64,000 bases of DNA, from NCBI GenBank assembly GCA_024220505.1, contig JAKZZE010000010.1, forward strand, positions 1,240,001-1,304,000. Direction: 5' to 3'. Within the stretch, counting starts at the first letter, position 1. Each line of letters opens with the position of its first letter. The notes below the pieces were generated by a model. It made no database searches. It saw only the letters and a program-made list of their open reading frames with translations, and was not told where the DNA came from. The stretch is from Rhizopus arrhizus (lineage: Eukaryota > Mucoromycota > Mucoromycetes > Mucorales > Rhizopodaceae). Both the position numbers and the translations under genes were made by a program. Below are positions 21,270-31,502 of the stretch, piece by piece.

Positions 21270-22087
21270 TGAATCATGGACGATAGATCATCAGGTCCCA
21301 CAAAACTTCTTGGTGCAAAAGGAGCTAACCTGGTTAAACACTCTCTTCAATCAACACAGCTGGTTAAACACTCTCTTCAATCAACACAGATTACAATCAC
21401 AATGTCCATCTTGTCAATTGCGCGGCTAACTACACCGTCGAGGCTACACTAAGACCGACCCTCCTTAAGATGCTTTACGTTGACTCTGTGGAAAGCCCTT
21501 AAGTGTCGCCATCATTAAAGGGTGTTCTTCCAGTTCATGAACCAGCTAACGTTGAGAGTTTAACTCCGACTAACCAACCAGCAACTATGGAATTCTCTGG
21601 AGCTTACAGTAATGACTTCACCACCCTCAACAATGATAACATTTTATAGAGACTTAAATATCTTTGTCATAAGGTTGAAGAACATGGTTACATTGTTGAG
21701 AAGCTTTCGTGTCTTATACAGGAACTTCACGATGTACGGCAGGAAATCGAGCAACTTTGCATAGAAAATGCAAATTTACTGGCTCAATTGGGTCACAACG
21801 CTTTAATAAATATTGATTTCACTGAACTTAACAGCGGAAACTTACCGCCATGGAGAAAACCCAATACTTCTGTCTTCCCGGCCAATTCTTGGTTTCAATC
21901 ACAAAATATCCCCAAGCTGAAAACGGATGCCTCTTCAAAACAACTCAAACATCGTATTTTTTTTTTTAAAAAAAAAAAAAAAGCAACAGCTCGTACCCTC
22001 CAAACACCATTAGAGAATCAAGATTTCCAATACATATACCTACTCACTAAAGTGAGACTTCCTATTGGGCAAATTCGTTCATATTTC
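21270..22087 (+). pseudogene. LINE ORF1 remnant (coiled-coil part)
   Basis: Plus-strand frames interrupted by stops (for example TAG at 21647) read as an ORF1 protein: MDDRSSGPTKLLGAKGANLV at the start, a coiled-coil (KVEEHGYIVEKLSCLIQELH, EIEQLCIENANLLAQLG), and finally FQYIYLLTKVRLPIGQIRSY. The last block corresponds to the LPVSQLR segment in the remnant at 1780-2580. It breaks off exactly where a transposase fragment on the other strand begins (about 22062-22087), so the two were joined by insertion or deletion. Confidence 0.55.
21330..21389 (+). repeat. 30-bp perfect tandem duplication
   Basis: Two identical 30-bp units (21330-21359 and 21360-21389), each starting CTGGTTAAACAC and ending CAATCAACACAG, inside the LINE ORF1 remnant. 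Being 30 bp it would keep the frame. Confidence 0.95.
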
Positions 22088-22735
22088 TGAAATCCTTAAA
22101 CTCATTAATAAGACTTTCCATGGTCTGATCTAAAGTTGCTGAAGGAAAGTCTTTGTACTCCTGTTTCAAGTAATGTTGATGTTCCTCATCCAAGATAGCT
22201 AGTCTACCAATTTTTCTTTTGTTTTGGCCAAATTGTTTATCTACAATAGCTTTTTTGAACCAGTTATAAGCAGTACGGTGAGCAATCTTCAACTCTTTTC
22301 CTGTTTTACTTGATGTCAAGCCTCTCTCGTACACCAAAAATAAAAAGTGCTCTTTTACATCGTCACTGTACTTCTCATACATCCCTTTTTGTACATTCTT
22401 ATTTGAGAAAAAGCTGTCTATCTGTCTCTCTATGTTCTTTTTCTTTTCGGATTCAGGAGGCCTGAGGTCTAAGTACTCGTCAAGGTTTGTGATGTTGCCA
22501 AGAGGAAACTGTTCTTCATCAGGGTCCATACCGACAGCATCGTTACCGAATTCATCAACAGCACTGCTCTTTCTGTCTTTGTAGTGGTACTGAAAGCTTA
22601 CTTAGCACTTGTTCTTGAAAGAAGATTCTAAAACTGTGCTAATTCTCCAATATTATCTATGCCAAAAATGATTTTTTATCTGTGCTGATTTTGAAGTCAA
22701 AAATGTGCTTGTGATTTTTTTATTTATTTACTAAA
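22062..22735 (-). pseudogene. Tc1-like transposase, N-terminal fragment with 5' flank
   Basis: 155 codons are open on the minus strand (22529-22062). They show an acidic start, then a helix-turn-helix segment (LFLVYERGLTSSKTGKELKI, AHRTAYNWFKKAI) and the beginning of a second DNA-binding part ending FPSATLDQTMESL. The layout matches the N-terminal half of the intact transposase at 2807-4195, but the sequence is a different subfamily and the whole DDE domain is missing. Upstream (22610-22735) the motif G-T-G-C-T recurs in CTGTGCTAATT, CTGTGCTGATT and ATGTGCTTGTG, perhaps remains of its terminal repeat. A 5' piece of a broken element. Confidence 0.65.
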
Positions 22736-22739
22736 ACCC

Positions 22740-23240
22740 TATTAAGCACCTGATGCATAAATATCTATCCGCCCGGGCCAGATCAATTGAAAATTAAAAT
22801 CACAATGAGCTAAAAAACCCCTTGAAGACCAAAAGGCAAAAAAGGCGAAAGAAAAGTTAAGTTGCAGAGTTAATTTGATGTGAGCCACTGTAAAAAGGAA
22901 GTGTCTAGTTGCTGCTGTCGTTGATGGGATATTAAGAATAGCTGATGCTGTAGATAATCAATTTCCTTCGGTATATGACAGAGGGCAGATCATTGATCAC
23001 GCCAGAAAAGTAAGACAGATGTATTGTGGATCTATTCTTCGATAGTTTGTTGAATAAAAAGGAAATTAAGTCCAGAATATCTTTAGGAACATTGAGTCTT
23101 TGATGCATGTTTAGGCACTGAATCACTTGTGTTTAGTAAGGTTGTGGATTTGACATGAACAAAAACGACAAGATCCATCTGAGGGCCAGCCTAAGCACCA
23201 TCGGATACATCTGTTACATTCCATATCTATCACTAGGAAC
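22740..23240 (-). pseudogene. LINE 3' end remnant
   Basis: Minus-strand translation gives RWCLGWPSDGSCRFCS, then in a shifted frame QCLNMHQRLNVPKDILDLIS and FLFNKLSKNRSTIHLSYFSG, which I recognise as the tail of mucoralean LINE reverse transcriptases. The low end (about 22810-22840) has the A/C-run motif also found at 1800-1840. Frameshifts make it non-functional. Confidence 0.6.
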
Positions 23241-23999
23241 CAAAGGATAGGACCAATCGATATACCAGATCGGCAAAATGAGACAAGTTTGAAACGAAGT
23301 TGTTATAGCTGGTTCAAAAACTTTTATTGAAGTGTTTGATATATGCAGTAGGTACGATATGTTTTTTCAGTTATTAAAACTGTCAACAAAGTGAAGCTAT
23401 GAATCTGCATCTCAAACCTCTTTATTAAGTAAGGATGAAAAAGAAAGGTGGTAGACAGTATAATACAAACTACGGTTTGGAATATAACAATGTGGTTTAG
23501 GATCCGAAATAATATGATATGATTATGTGGGTTGTTTATTGTACATAACACACAGTGTTATATATATTAAACAGGGCTTTTTTTTTCTTGTATGATATAA
23601 TATGAAGAGCAAGTACAATAACCTTACATAAAATGACATGTATCTATTTCATCAATTTGCAGCAGCAAAGCAACTAAATAGTAAGTAAACGAAAATTGTT
23701 TCGCAATTTTTAGAAAATCGGATGACATATAAATGTAAAAGGATGATTGTTTGAATAAACCTTCAAAGTAGATTTATTATACGATTTTCTTGAAACATTT
23801 ATCAAACTGATTTATGAAATGTTTAATGAAGAACTCAAAACAATTTGTTTAATACGCACGTATGTTACTTTAAATTATATGAATAAACACCATGTACTAA
23901 TAACAAATGACATGAGTTGAAAAGCAAAAGCAGGAAGGAAGCTAATAAAATCAGGATTACAGTGTTTGTTTGTTGCAGAAATAGAATGCTATACATTCA
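23241..23999. other. Intergenic, no gene seen
   Basis: AT-rich. Contains a T-run at 23577-23587 and no supported frame. Confidence 0.45.
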
Positions 24000-24420
24000 T
24001 GACAAAGAATGCTTTCTTTTTCTTGGTATTGCCTTTTTCTGTTTGTCTTCAGTATGTTCCAATGATAGAATCCAAAAATGACTAATTTTGACATCTATTT
24101 GAATTGGTGCTGAGAAGCTATGCACATCGGCTATCATAAATAAATGGTCAATGTATCCAGCTATATCCAATATGACTTGCTTTTTGAAAGGAATATCTAT
24201 TGTTGTAACTTCAAAAAAGGTATACAAATTACCATATAACAATGTCATCATAAAGAACGCAATATTTGTGCCTGACAACTAAAAAAGTGATATTCATCAT
24301 TAATACATGACGAATAAGATAATATGTGATCCTTTTATTACCTTTAGTTGCAAACACTAAAGCTTTGTTTAACTTATGCTTATTTAAACCTTCTTTTGTG
24401 AAAATTGCAATAATTATCAT
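24000..24420 (-). pseudogene. Unassigned spliced coding remnant
   Basis: Two minus-strand pieces look like exons of one gene. The first (24420 to about 24344) reads MIIIAIFTKEGLNKHKLNKA. A GTAATA donor and a TTTTTTAG acceptor lead to VVRHKYCVLYDDIV. A one-base shift then opens a longer frame with FFEVTTIDIPFKKQVILDIA, HLFMIADVHSF and VKISHFWILSLE. The sequence has a normal protein look, but the frame change suggests it is broken. I cannot name the family. It borders a dead Tc1 element, so it may be cargo or the C-terminal part of another mobile gene (inference). Confidence 0.35.
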
Positions 24421-24653
24421 GGATATATAGCGTTCTGTTTAGAAAATGATCGGTAAGAATTAGAGCTCAATGAAACCAAAGTATACACTGCCTCAAAAAA
24501 TCGTTCATTTTGAACCTGTTTCGTACTGATTCTGCTCCACGCAGCTTCCAAACAGCACTCAACCTAAGACATTATAAAGCACTGCTTCTCAGCTATCTAT
24601 AACACTCTAAGCATATCACGTACTATGCGTGATGGCCGAGAAATATCCAATCA

Positions 24654-25909
24654 AGAATCAAAGTCAAAATGAACAACTTTTTGGGTTTTTTTTAAATATG
24701 AACTAAATTTACGTCTATATTCCCAAATCACATAGGACTAACTTGTGATTGCTATCATTGGCTTTAATCATGACTGCTACTGTTATTGCAAGACAGTACT
24801 GGGCCTTTTTGTTTTCTTTAATTTTTCCATTGTGATTCCTCATTGCCCATCTCGATATTTCAACAAAATGCAATTATCTTCGCTTTGAAAAAAGGAAAGC
24901 TGTACGACCTTATTAGCAATGGACAACGTGTTTCTAAAGGGTCTGTTTCGAACATTGCGAAACAAGTAGATCATCGTTCCGTATTGCAAGCAGGTTGACC
25001 CAAGAAACTTACAACATATGACGCGCGTCTTGTATTGTGCAGGTTCAGTGCTGGTGTGTACAAGATCGCAGAGCACACTGCTAGAGACTAAAAGGAATTA
25101 GGATCGAATGTTTGCAGGCAGACCGTACGAAACCTTAAAAGTACCAAATTTAAAGCTAGACGAAAACCTACAGCTCTTTCCCTGGCGTATTCTCTCAAAA
25201 AGTCGCGCCTCCAATTTGCCAAGGAGTATATAAATTGGGCAGAGGAGTACTGGAAAGGATTAGTCTTCAGTGACGAGACAAAAATTAATTGTTTGGGCTC
25301 AGATGGTAAACAATGGGCTTGAGTGCAAGAAGAAAGACCCTCTGCAGGATCATAACGTAAACCTAGTCTATAAGCATGGAGTGGCAGTATATTTCTTTGA
25401 GGCTGTTTGACAGCAAAAAGAGTTGGGTATATCAATCAAGTACTCCGAGGTATAGATTTGAAGCTGCATTGCAAGACTAGGACGGAGAATAGGTTCCCTT
25501 CATTACAGAAATATGATATGATAAAGGATGTCATTTTTTTTCAAAATTATAATGATCCAAAGCATACATCCAGTTTAACCTAAAAATGATTCGCTGATAG
25601 CAAGGTACAGCTACTGGATTGGCCAGCGTATTCATCCGAATTAAATCCTATTGAGAATCTATGGGATTGCTTAAAAGTTTGGTTGTCTGCTTACAAAACT
25701 GCATCCATAAGTATGAATGGCCTTTTTAAACGGGTTGCGGATGTTTGGTACTACGAAATTACACAGAAATAGTGGGAACGACTAGTATGCAGTATGCTGC
25801 GAAGTTTACAACTTGGTTTGAAAGAAGAGATCGGTAAGAATTATTGGTAGCTAATACGATAAAAAATGTCACCAAAACTCAAAAAGTTGTTCATTTTGAA
25901 TTTGATTCT
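24654..25909 (+). mobile_element. Dead Tc1/mariner-like transposon
   Basis: The ends form an imperfect inverted repeat of about 36 bp: left AGAATCAAAGTCAAAATGAA (24654 on) matches the reverse complement of the right end (to 25909) with about 2-3 mismatches. The enclosed 1.26 kb is a usual Tc1 length and contains a transposase reading frame broken by many stops. A further related end (CGTTCATTTTGAAC) at about 24494-24518, just outside the left end, suggests a second, nested or deleted copy. Confidence 0.8.
24865..25848 (+). pseudogene. Tc1-like transposase pseudogene with multiple stops
   Basis: Plus-strand translation with stops gives a recognisable Tc1 transposase: ISNGQRVSKGSVSNIAKQV (helix-turn-helix), QTVRNLKSTKFKARRKP, AKEYINWAEEYWKGLVFSDE with the first catalytic Asp, FFQNYNDPKHTS with the second, and LLDWPAYSSELNPIENLWD with the catalytic Glu. 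At least eight in-frame stops (TAA, TAG, TGA) interrupt it, so it is long dead, while most of the frame is still in register. It is a different subfamily from the intact element at 2635-4382. Confidence 0.85.
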
Positions 25910-26491
25910 TCTTTTAAGTCTCCAAGCATGACGGATTTCTGCAAGGCGCTGGTTTATTTTCGTGGCCTTTGCTAACATTTTCAAAATTGTGCAAATTGGG
26001 AATGGAATGATTATATTAATTGCATAGCGATTTAAATGATCTATGGAAAAAAAGAAGGTTCCTTATTGGTCATTTGATTTATCTCTGCTAATGGAATAAA
26101 ACTAAAGCTTTAATGGAAGTGTAAATGTGTATGCAGGAGAAATGATAATAATAATAATAAAGCAGGGCAGTTTCATATGTAAAAGTTATGCTTTTATTTT
26201 TGTTCTAAATGATTCTAGGTAATAAACAAAACTTGCTTTTTATTTTGGAAAGACAATACGTACTTACATAACTTACTAATTCTTTTTTTTTTAAAAAAAA
26301 GAGGGGAAAGATATTGCATCAAGTGCTCAAAGCAAATAGTATGATCTTTAGACGCTTAAAGGTACACGGCGGGAACTTATTTGGGACTGCATGGTTTGCA
26401 AACATTCCGTTGGAAACAAGGCTATAATATTAATGTATTAAATGCAATGCTTTACAATCAAGTTGTAAAAGTAATACAAAAACCATATTTA
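25910..26491. other. Intergenic, no gene seen
   Basis: AT-rich spacer with a short ATA/ATT repeat near 26146-26160. It holds the 3' flank of the exopolyphosphatase gene. Confidence 0.5.
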
Positions 26492-27586
26492 TTAAATGAT
26501 CCCTTCAATCCATTGTTTAACCCAAGGCCATACCTGCTTGCGTGACATTCTGACATTTCCTTGCTCATAATAACAGCCCTCTGTAATAGGTGCCAACTGA
26601 ATTTCTTTGCTCTCCTCAATGGCCTTCTTGAGAGGCAGTAAATCATCATTCAAGATAAATACCGCTAACTGTCTTTTATAGTTTCCTTGACCATGATCAA
26701 AAGCAGTAAAAATGATTTCTAAATCTAAATCTCTTTCCTTTGCAAATGCCAATGCTGTGGCTGTGATGGGTTCTGATCCCTTTTCGCGTTCAAACCATCC
26801 CTGGAAATGCCATGTGACTGCACTGGTCCCTATACGGTAAGGTCCTACTTGAAATTGTTTGTAATCACGGCGAAGGATATGTGTCGTCGACATCCTGTCT
26901 ACTTGAGATTTGACCTTTTCAATCGCCTCAAAGTAACCTTCCAAGTCTCCGGCAGCAGGTTTTAAACGATCCAAGGTATGTACATCTAATTCTTTTGTAC
27001 GTCCTAGCTCCCATCTAAGATTGACAGTGTCCACCAACAGAGGTGCCGCGGCAAGTCTGGCTACTGTTGTGTCGAGCGAAACATGAGGAAAATGATCCAG
27101 GACCAAGGAAACACAGGATCCGACCATCTCAATACGACGCAAGGCGATCGTTCTATAGAATCCCTCATCCACATGATGATCCAACACACCTACAACGGGC
27201 CAATCTTGAAAGGGTTCTGTTGCGTGGTTGTGATCGATCAAGACAAGTTTTCCCGTCTTTGGTATTTCCTCAAGACAAACAAGTTGGTGATAGTCAAGGC
27301 CAACTTGCTCAAATACATACTTTAGCTCAGGGCGAAGTTCTAAATCATTTCGAGGCACTTTGACAACGGGAATATAGATCTTGTCGGGATCTTGTTGATG
27401 GCTAAAGTAAGCAAATAGAAGTGACGAGATGATAGAATCGAGATCTGTGGTTTATTACTTGTAAAATACAGTACGTATTTTTATAATGGCCTTTTTACCT
27501 GCAGAGTCGTTACCAGATACGATCACTCGAGGTTTTTTAGAAAGAGAGTCATGGAGTTGGCTAAGGAATTCATTTAAACTTGACAT
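26492..27586 (-). CDS. PPX1: Exopolyphosphatase, DHH/DHHA2 family
   Basis: Exons 27586-27499 and 27444-26492 give 346 residues. The DHH-family metal-binding motifs are all visible: SGNDSAGDLDSIISS near residues 23-37 (motif I, spanning the intron), LVLIDHNHATEP (motif II) and VGVLDHHVDEGF (the DHH-type motif III). The DHHA2 domain follows to the C-terminus. The family (yeast Ppx1, animal prune) removes terminal phosphates from polyphosphate with a divalent metal. Yeast Ppx1 is somewhat longer (397). The enzyme would act in cytosol or mitochondria in phosphate turnover. The 54-nt intron splits motif I, and joining it restores the motif exactly, which confirms the model. Confidence 0.92.
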
Positions 27587-28560
27587 TGCTTTAAAAAAGG
27601 AGAAAAAAGAAAGTTGCCTGTCAATGTGACTTGGATATCAAATGATGAACCTTTTAAGCAAATAAGAGCCAAGGTAACATGTATTGGCAAGACAAAATGT
27701 TTTTGTTAGTCTCTCGGTCAGTTTTTATTTACTATTATATCTCAAAGCTGTAAAAACACTTTTACTGAGTTTCTCAACATAATTAAAATAGAATGTTCAA
27801 ATTTAAAATAATATAAAATATAATTTTTTTCTAAACAATGAAGACCTATTCACTCCTTATCTCAAGAGAATTTTTACACCAAAAAACTCGACACACCACA
27901 ACTAGCACCATAATGTTATTAACCCCTTCAACCTTTCTTTTATTACAACAGATGTTATATTTTTAATAAAACAGGCCGTAGTGATGGATTTGAATAATAA
28001 GAAATACATGTATACATGACGGTAATAATACAACCATATGATTTTAAAAGAACACTTCAAGTTCTTTCTTTCCTTCTTTAGTGCTTCAGACAATCAAATA
28101 ACAAAAGCTCTTCTCATTCACAGAGTCTTGACATCTTCATTGTATGGCTTCATACCACTGATTTTTTCAAGATCTTTGTATTGATATCGTTATCTTTAGA
28201 TTTTTTTTACCTCTTCGTCCTCGTCGTTTTTATCATCACCAGCATCGGTTCTATAGCTTATAAAGCACAAGGTTTTAGATTTATTCTTGTACTTTTCTTC
28301 AAAGTTAAAGTGAACTTTTTGTAATTGTACACGGCAAGTTGCTTTATGGACGAGACTACTATTAAAAGCTTTGAAAACTTAGCTGCAATAGACATATCCT
28401 TGTATATAAGGAGGTTTCCTGAAGTTAAAAACCTTGAATCGAATATGGAAAGCTTACTTCTTCCTATTGGCAAGAAAAGGTTTCTACCCTTGATAATGAA
28501 ATCACTGGTTGTTACTGTTTTTAAGCTAGAAGTTTCAATTCTGACTTATAGTTAATAACA
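27587..28560. other. Intergenic, no gene supported
   Basis: Short frames exist at 28258-28473 (minus) and 28325-28555 (plus), but they overlap each other and match nothing I know. Probably transposon-derived, next to the LINE remnant. Confidence 0.4.
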
Positions 28561-30390
28561 CCAAGACCAGTCAAGTTACTGAAATACGCGGAAGATATAC
28601 TAGTCTTTGTTAATTCTAAGAAAGAATTCATTGAACTATAAGAGCATTTAAAAGTATATAAAGGTGCATCCAACTTGAAGTAAACCATTCAAATTCAGTA
28701 ACATTTCCCTTTGCCGCTGGATTCACATTCAATAATCAAAAACTCAAAGAACTGATATCAAACAATGGTTTCAAATGGTTTGATTCTTAATCATTAGGCT
28801 ACATAATATATCTTGGATACCTGATGTGGTTCAACAACAACCAAAGAAATATATTTTATAAAGAAGCAGTTAACAAACTCGATGGCCTGATTAACATTCA
28901 TCTGCAACGATAACTTTCTGTTTATGGTAGGGCAAACAGTGCCAACACATTTATGTTTTCCTAATTGTGGCAGTTTCTGTAGATTACAAGTCTTTCAAAA
29001 AAAAACCTATAACAAGATATCTTCTACTGTACGTCAATTCGTGCCTCATAGTCTGTTCCCTAGGATTGCTCGAACAACTTTAGAACAACCAGAACACAAA
29101 TTTGACGTTTCATTACTAAACATAAGGCCCAGAAAAAAGTTTTTCAGTTTCGATATATCAATTCATTACTGTTAAACTGTCGTCAACAGATACTGGACCT
29201 CATGTACAAGGTGCTGACATTTACTTTGCAACCTTCATTTGATGTTTCTTCACATATTATTCCTATGCTATTCAAGCATTTCAGATCCTATGGTAACATG
29301 AAAGATCTCTATTCACTAATCCCTGTGTTTAGTGCCTTAGCCTCCTGCCCTCGTTCACCTACCAAAAGCGATCTGACACAATCACCACAGACTAGTTTAC
29401 TTCTTCCCTTCAAAGATATATATGAAAAAGACCAAGAAGAAAAATTCAAGTTTAGCAAGTTCCTTCAAGCACAAGAAGCATATAATTTCTTTGAAAGAGA
29501 TTTCCTTTCCAATGTTGGCCAATTTAATAACAGGCAACATTGTGGCTCTCCAAATTTCCCACAAAAGAATCAAAAGCGCTATTCTTAATGACAATCTCAT
29601 CTTCAAGCCTTTTTTTTACATTTTTATTGGCATCTGAACCCAACAAGCTTGAGTTGACAATAGAGACAATTCAACTGAACCAAGAATCAATTTTAATCCA
29701 TTCATCGAACAAATAAACTATGATGACATCAATACAACAACAATAAAGAATTATTCGTTAAGGTCAATTCTCAGCTTTAACAGATCAGAAGTCATGGATA
29801 TAAGTAACAATAACCGCAAGACTTTACCGAGATCCTCATGCATCATAACTCCAGAAATATATGGTACAGACTTCTTCATCAAAAGATACTCATTCGATCC
29901 AATTTACATAGAATCATCTCAGCAAATGTAGAAGACCAATATTGTCAACTGTGTAAATTACCAGAACCAGATCTGTAATGTGCTCTTTACTTGCACTCAA
30001 AAACAAGACTTGTGGAAAGTAGTTTTCAAGAAATACTTGTTGAACCCAAAAGATCCTAACTGCAGCTCAATATCCGAAGTTTATGTATACTTAGATTATT
30101 CAAGTACTACATCTTACAATATCATGACAATTTTACAATACATAATTTTTTTTTGCTACAGTCATCCGATTCATATGGAAAGCCCACCGGCAACAATTCT
30201 TTGAACAGACTCCAGTCTTGGATGAGGTTGTCATCTATCAAATCCAGAAGGAGCTATTGAAACTATCTGCTTACAATCATCTATACTAATATTTTTTGTA
30301 TTTTCATGACAAACCATTGCCTAAAACACTTTTATCACCTTTACATTCATATACTCTTTGGTGAGTTGTAATAAACATGAAAAAAATAAA
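28561..30390 (+). pseudogene. LINE reverse transcriptase remnant (RT thumb to zinc knuckle)
   Basis: On the plus strand, with several stops and frameshifts, the region reads PRPVKLLKYAEDILVFVNSK. Here the catalytic YADD box of the reverse transcriptase has become YAED. FPFAAGFTFNNQKLKEL and LSVYGRANSANT-like stretches follow, then YNKISSTVRQFVPHSLFPRI and ARTTLEQPEH, and near 29938-30050 a zinc knuckle (QYCQLCKLPEPDL..FTCTQKQDLWK). The order is that of the C-terminal half of a LINE ORF2. The element is 5' truncated, inactive, and ends near an A-rich stretch at about 30375-30395. Confidence 0.75.
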
Positions 30391-30760
30391 TAGGATGTAG
30401 AATATGAGCATAGATTGGGACATTTTTCTAAGCAACGTTGATACTCGTCATGCTTTCAGAAAATCTTTAGCTTGCTGTAGACAAGTTATTACTATCAAAC
30501 ATTTTTTGTAAATTTGAGAGCCTTCAATAAAATTATTTCAAGTATCTGAATTACAATCCCTCATTTACTCAAAATCACTGCACTTTCATAAAAGTTGCAA
30601 ATATAGCAGTCACAAACGACTCCTGAGGTTTTTGACAGGGTCATACTGATGCTTTTTTTTTTTTTTTTCTTTATACCTTCCACTACAACATATGTTTAGC
30701 CGTTTGTCCTCATACCGCTCTGGTAAATCAACGAGATAACAGATAAAAAAATTATTAAAA
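30391..30760. promoter_or_regulatory. Upstream region of the uS15m gene
   Basis: 370 bp with a run of 17 T (30653-30669) about 95 bp before the start codon. Otherwise featureless. Confidence 0.4.
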
Positions 30761-31502
30761 ATGCAATTAGCTAGTAGCCATGTTTTAAAACAAGGATTTC
30801 ACACTTCAGCTATTTCATTTGCCAAAAAACATCCCAAGCAAGTCAAGAAAGAAAATTTAGTGAAACGAGCTGCCAAACTAGCCGAACTTGAACGCACCAA
30901 GCCTTCATTTATTGTCAGTCAACCTACAAAATTTTTTGAAACGCTCCTGACACCTGCTGAAGCTTACGGACAGAATAAACAAGGATTTATGCACTTTTTG
31001 GACGAAAAGGACCAAACATTTTTGTTTAATGAGATACCAGAAAGATCTGTGGATGTTGTTTCTGCTATTGATGGTAAAGAATCAGCACTGAAGCAGGAGC
31101 AGAGCAAAGTGGAAACAATTCAAAAGTTGCTTAGTCTTCAAAATGGTAATGCAAAGGCAGTACAGATTTGGAATATTCATAAAGCTATTGACTGGTTTAA
31201 GAGAAAGGAAGGAGATACAGGCAGTCCAGAAGTACAAGGTAACAGTATAATACATACTTTGGTGTGAATAATATATTTACCCTTTGGTAGCTGCTGTTTT
31301 AACTGTACGTATACATAACCTCAATAACCACTTGAATCAACATCGTAAAGATAAACACAACTATAAGCAATTACGTACAATGGTTCACGATCGTGCAAAG
31401 CTTTTAAAGTATCTTAAATCAAAAAGTCCTGAAAGATATTACTCATGCTTAGAACAATTGGGATTACAACCCAGAGCAGTGGAAGGAGAAATTACTGTAT
31501 AA
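30761..31502 (+). CDS. MRPS15: Mitochondrial ribosomal protein uS15m
   Basis: Exons 30761-31238 and 31291-31502 give 229 residues. The N-terminus (MQLASSHVLKQGFHTSAISF) is a mitochondrial targeting sequence. About 100 residues of fungal-specific extension follow, then the S15 domain in the last 90: GDTGSPEVQAAVLTVRI, NNHLNQHRKDKHNYKQLRTM, RAKLLKYLKSKSPERYYS. The intron falls inside the conserved SPEVQAAVL and splicing restores it exactly. S15 binds the central domain of the small-subunit rRNA and forms a bridge to the large subunit. Yeast's orthologue is MRPS28. Confidence 0.93.
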
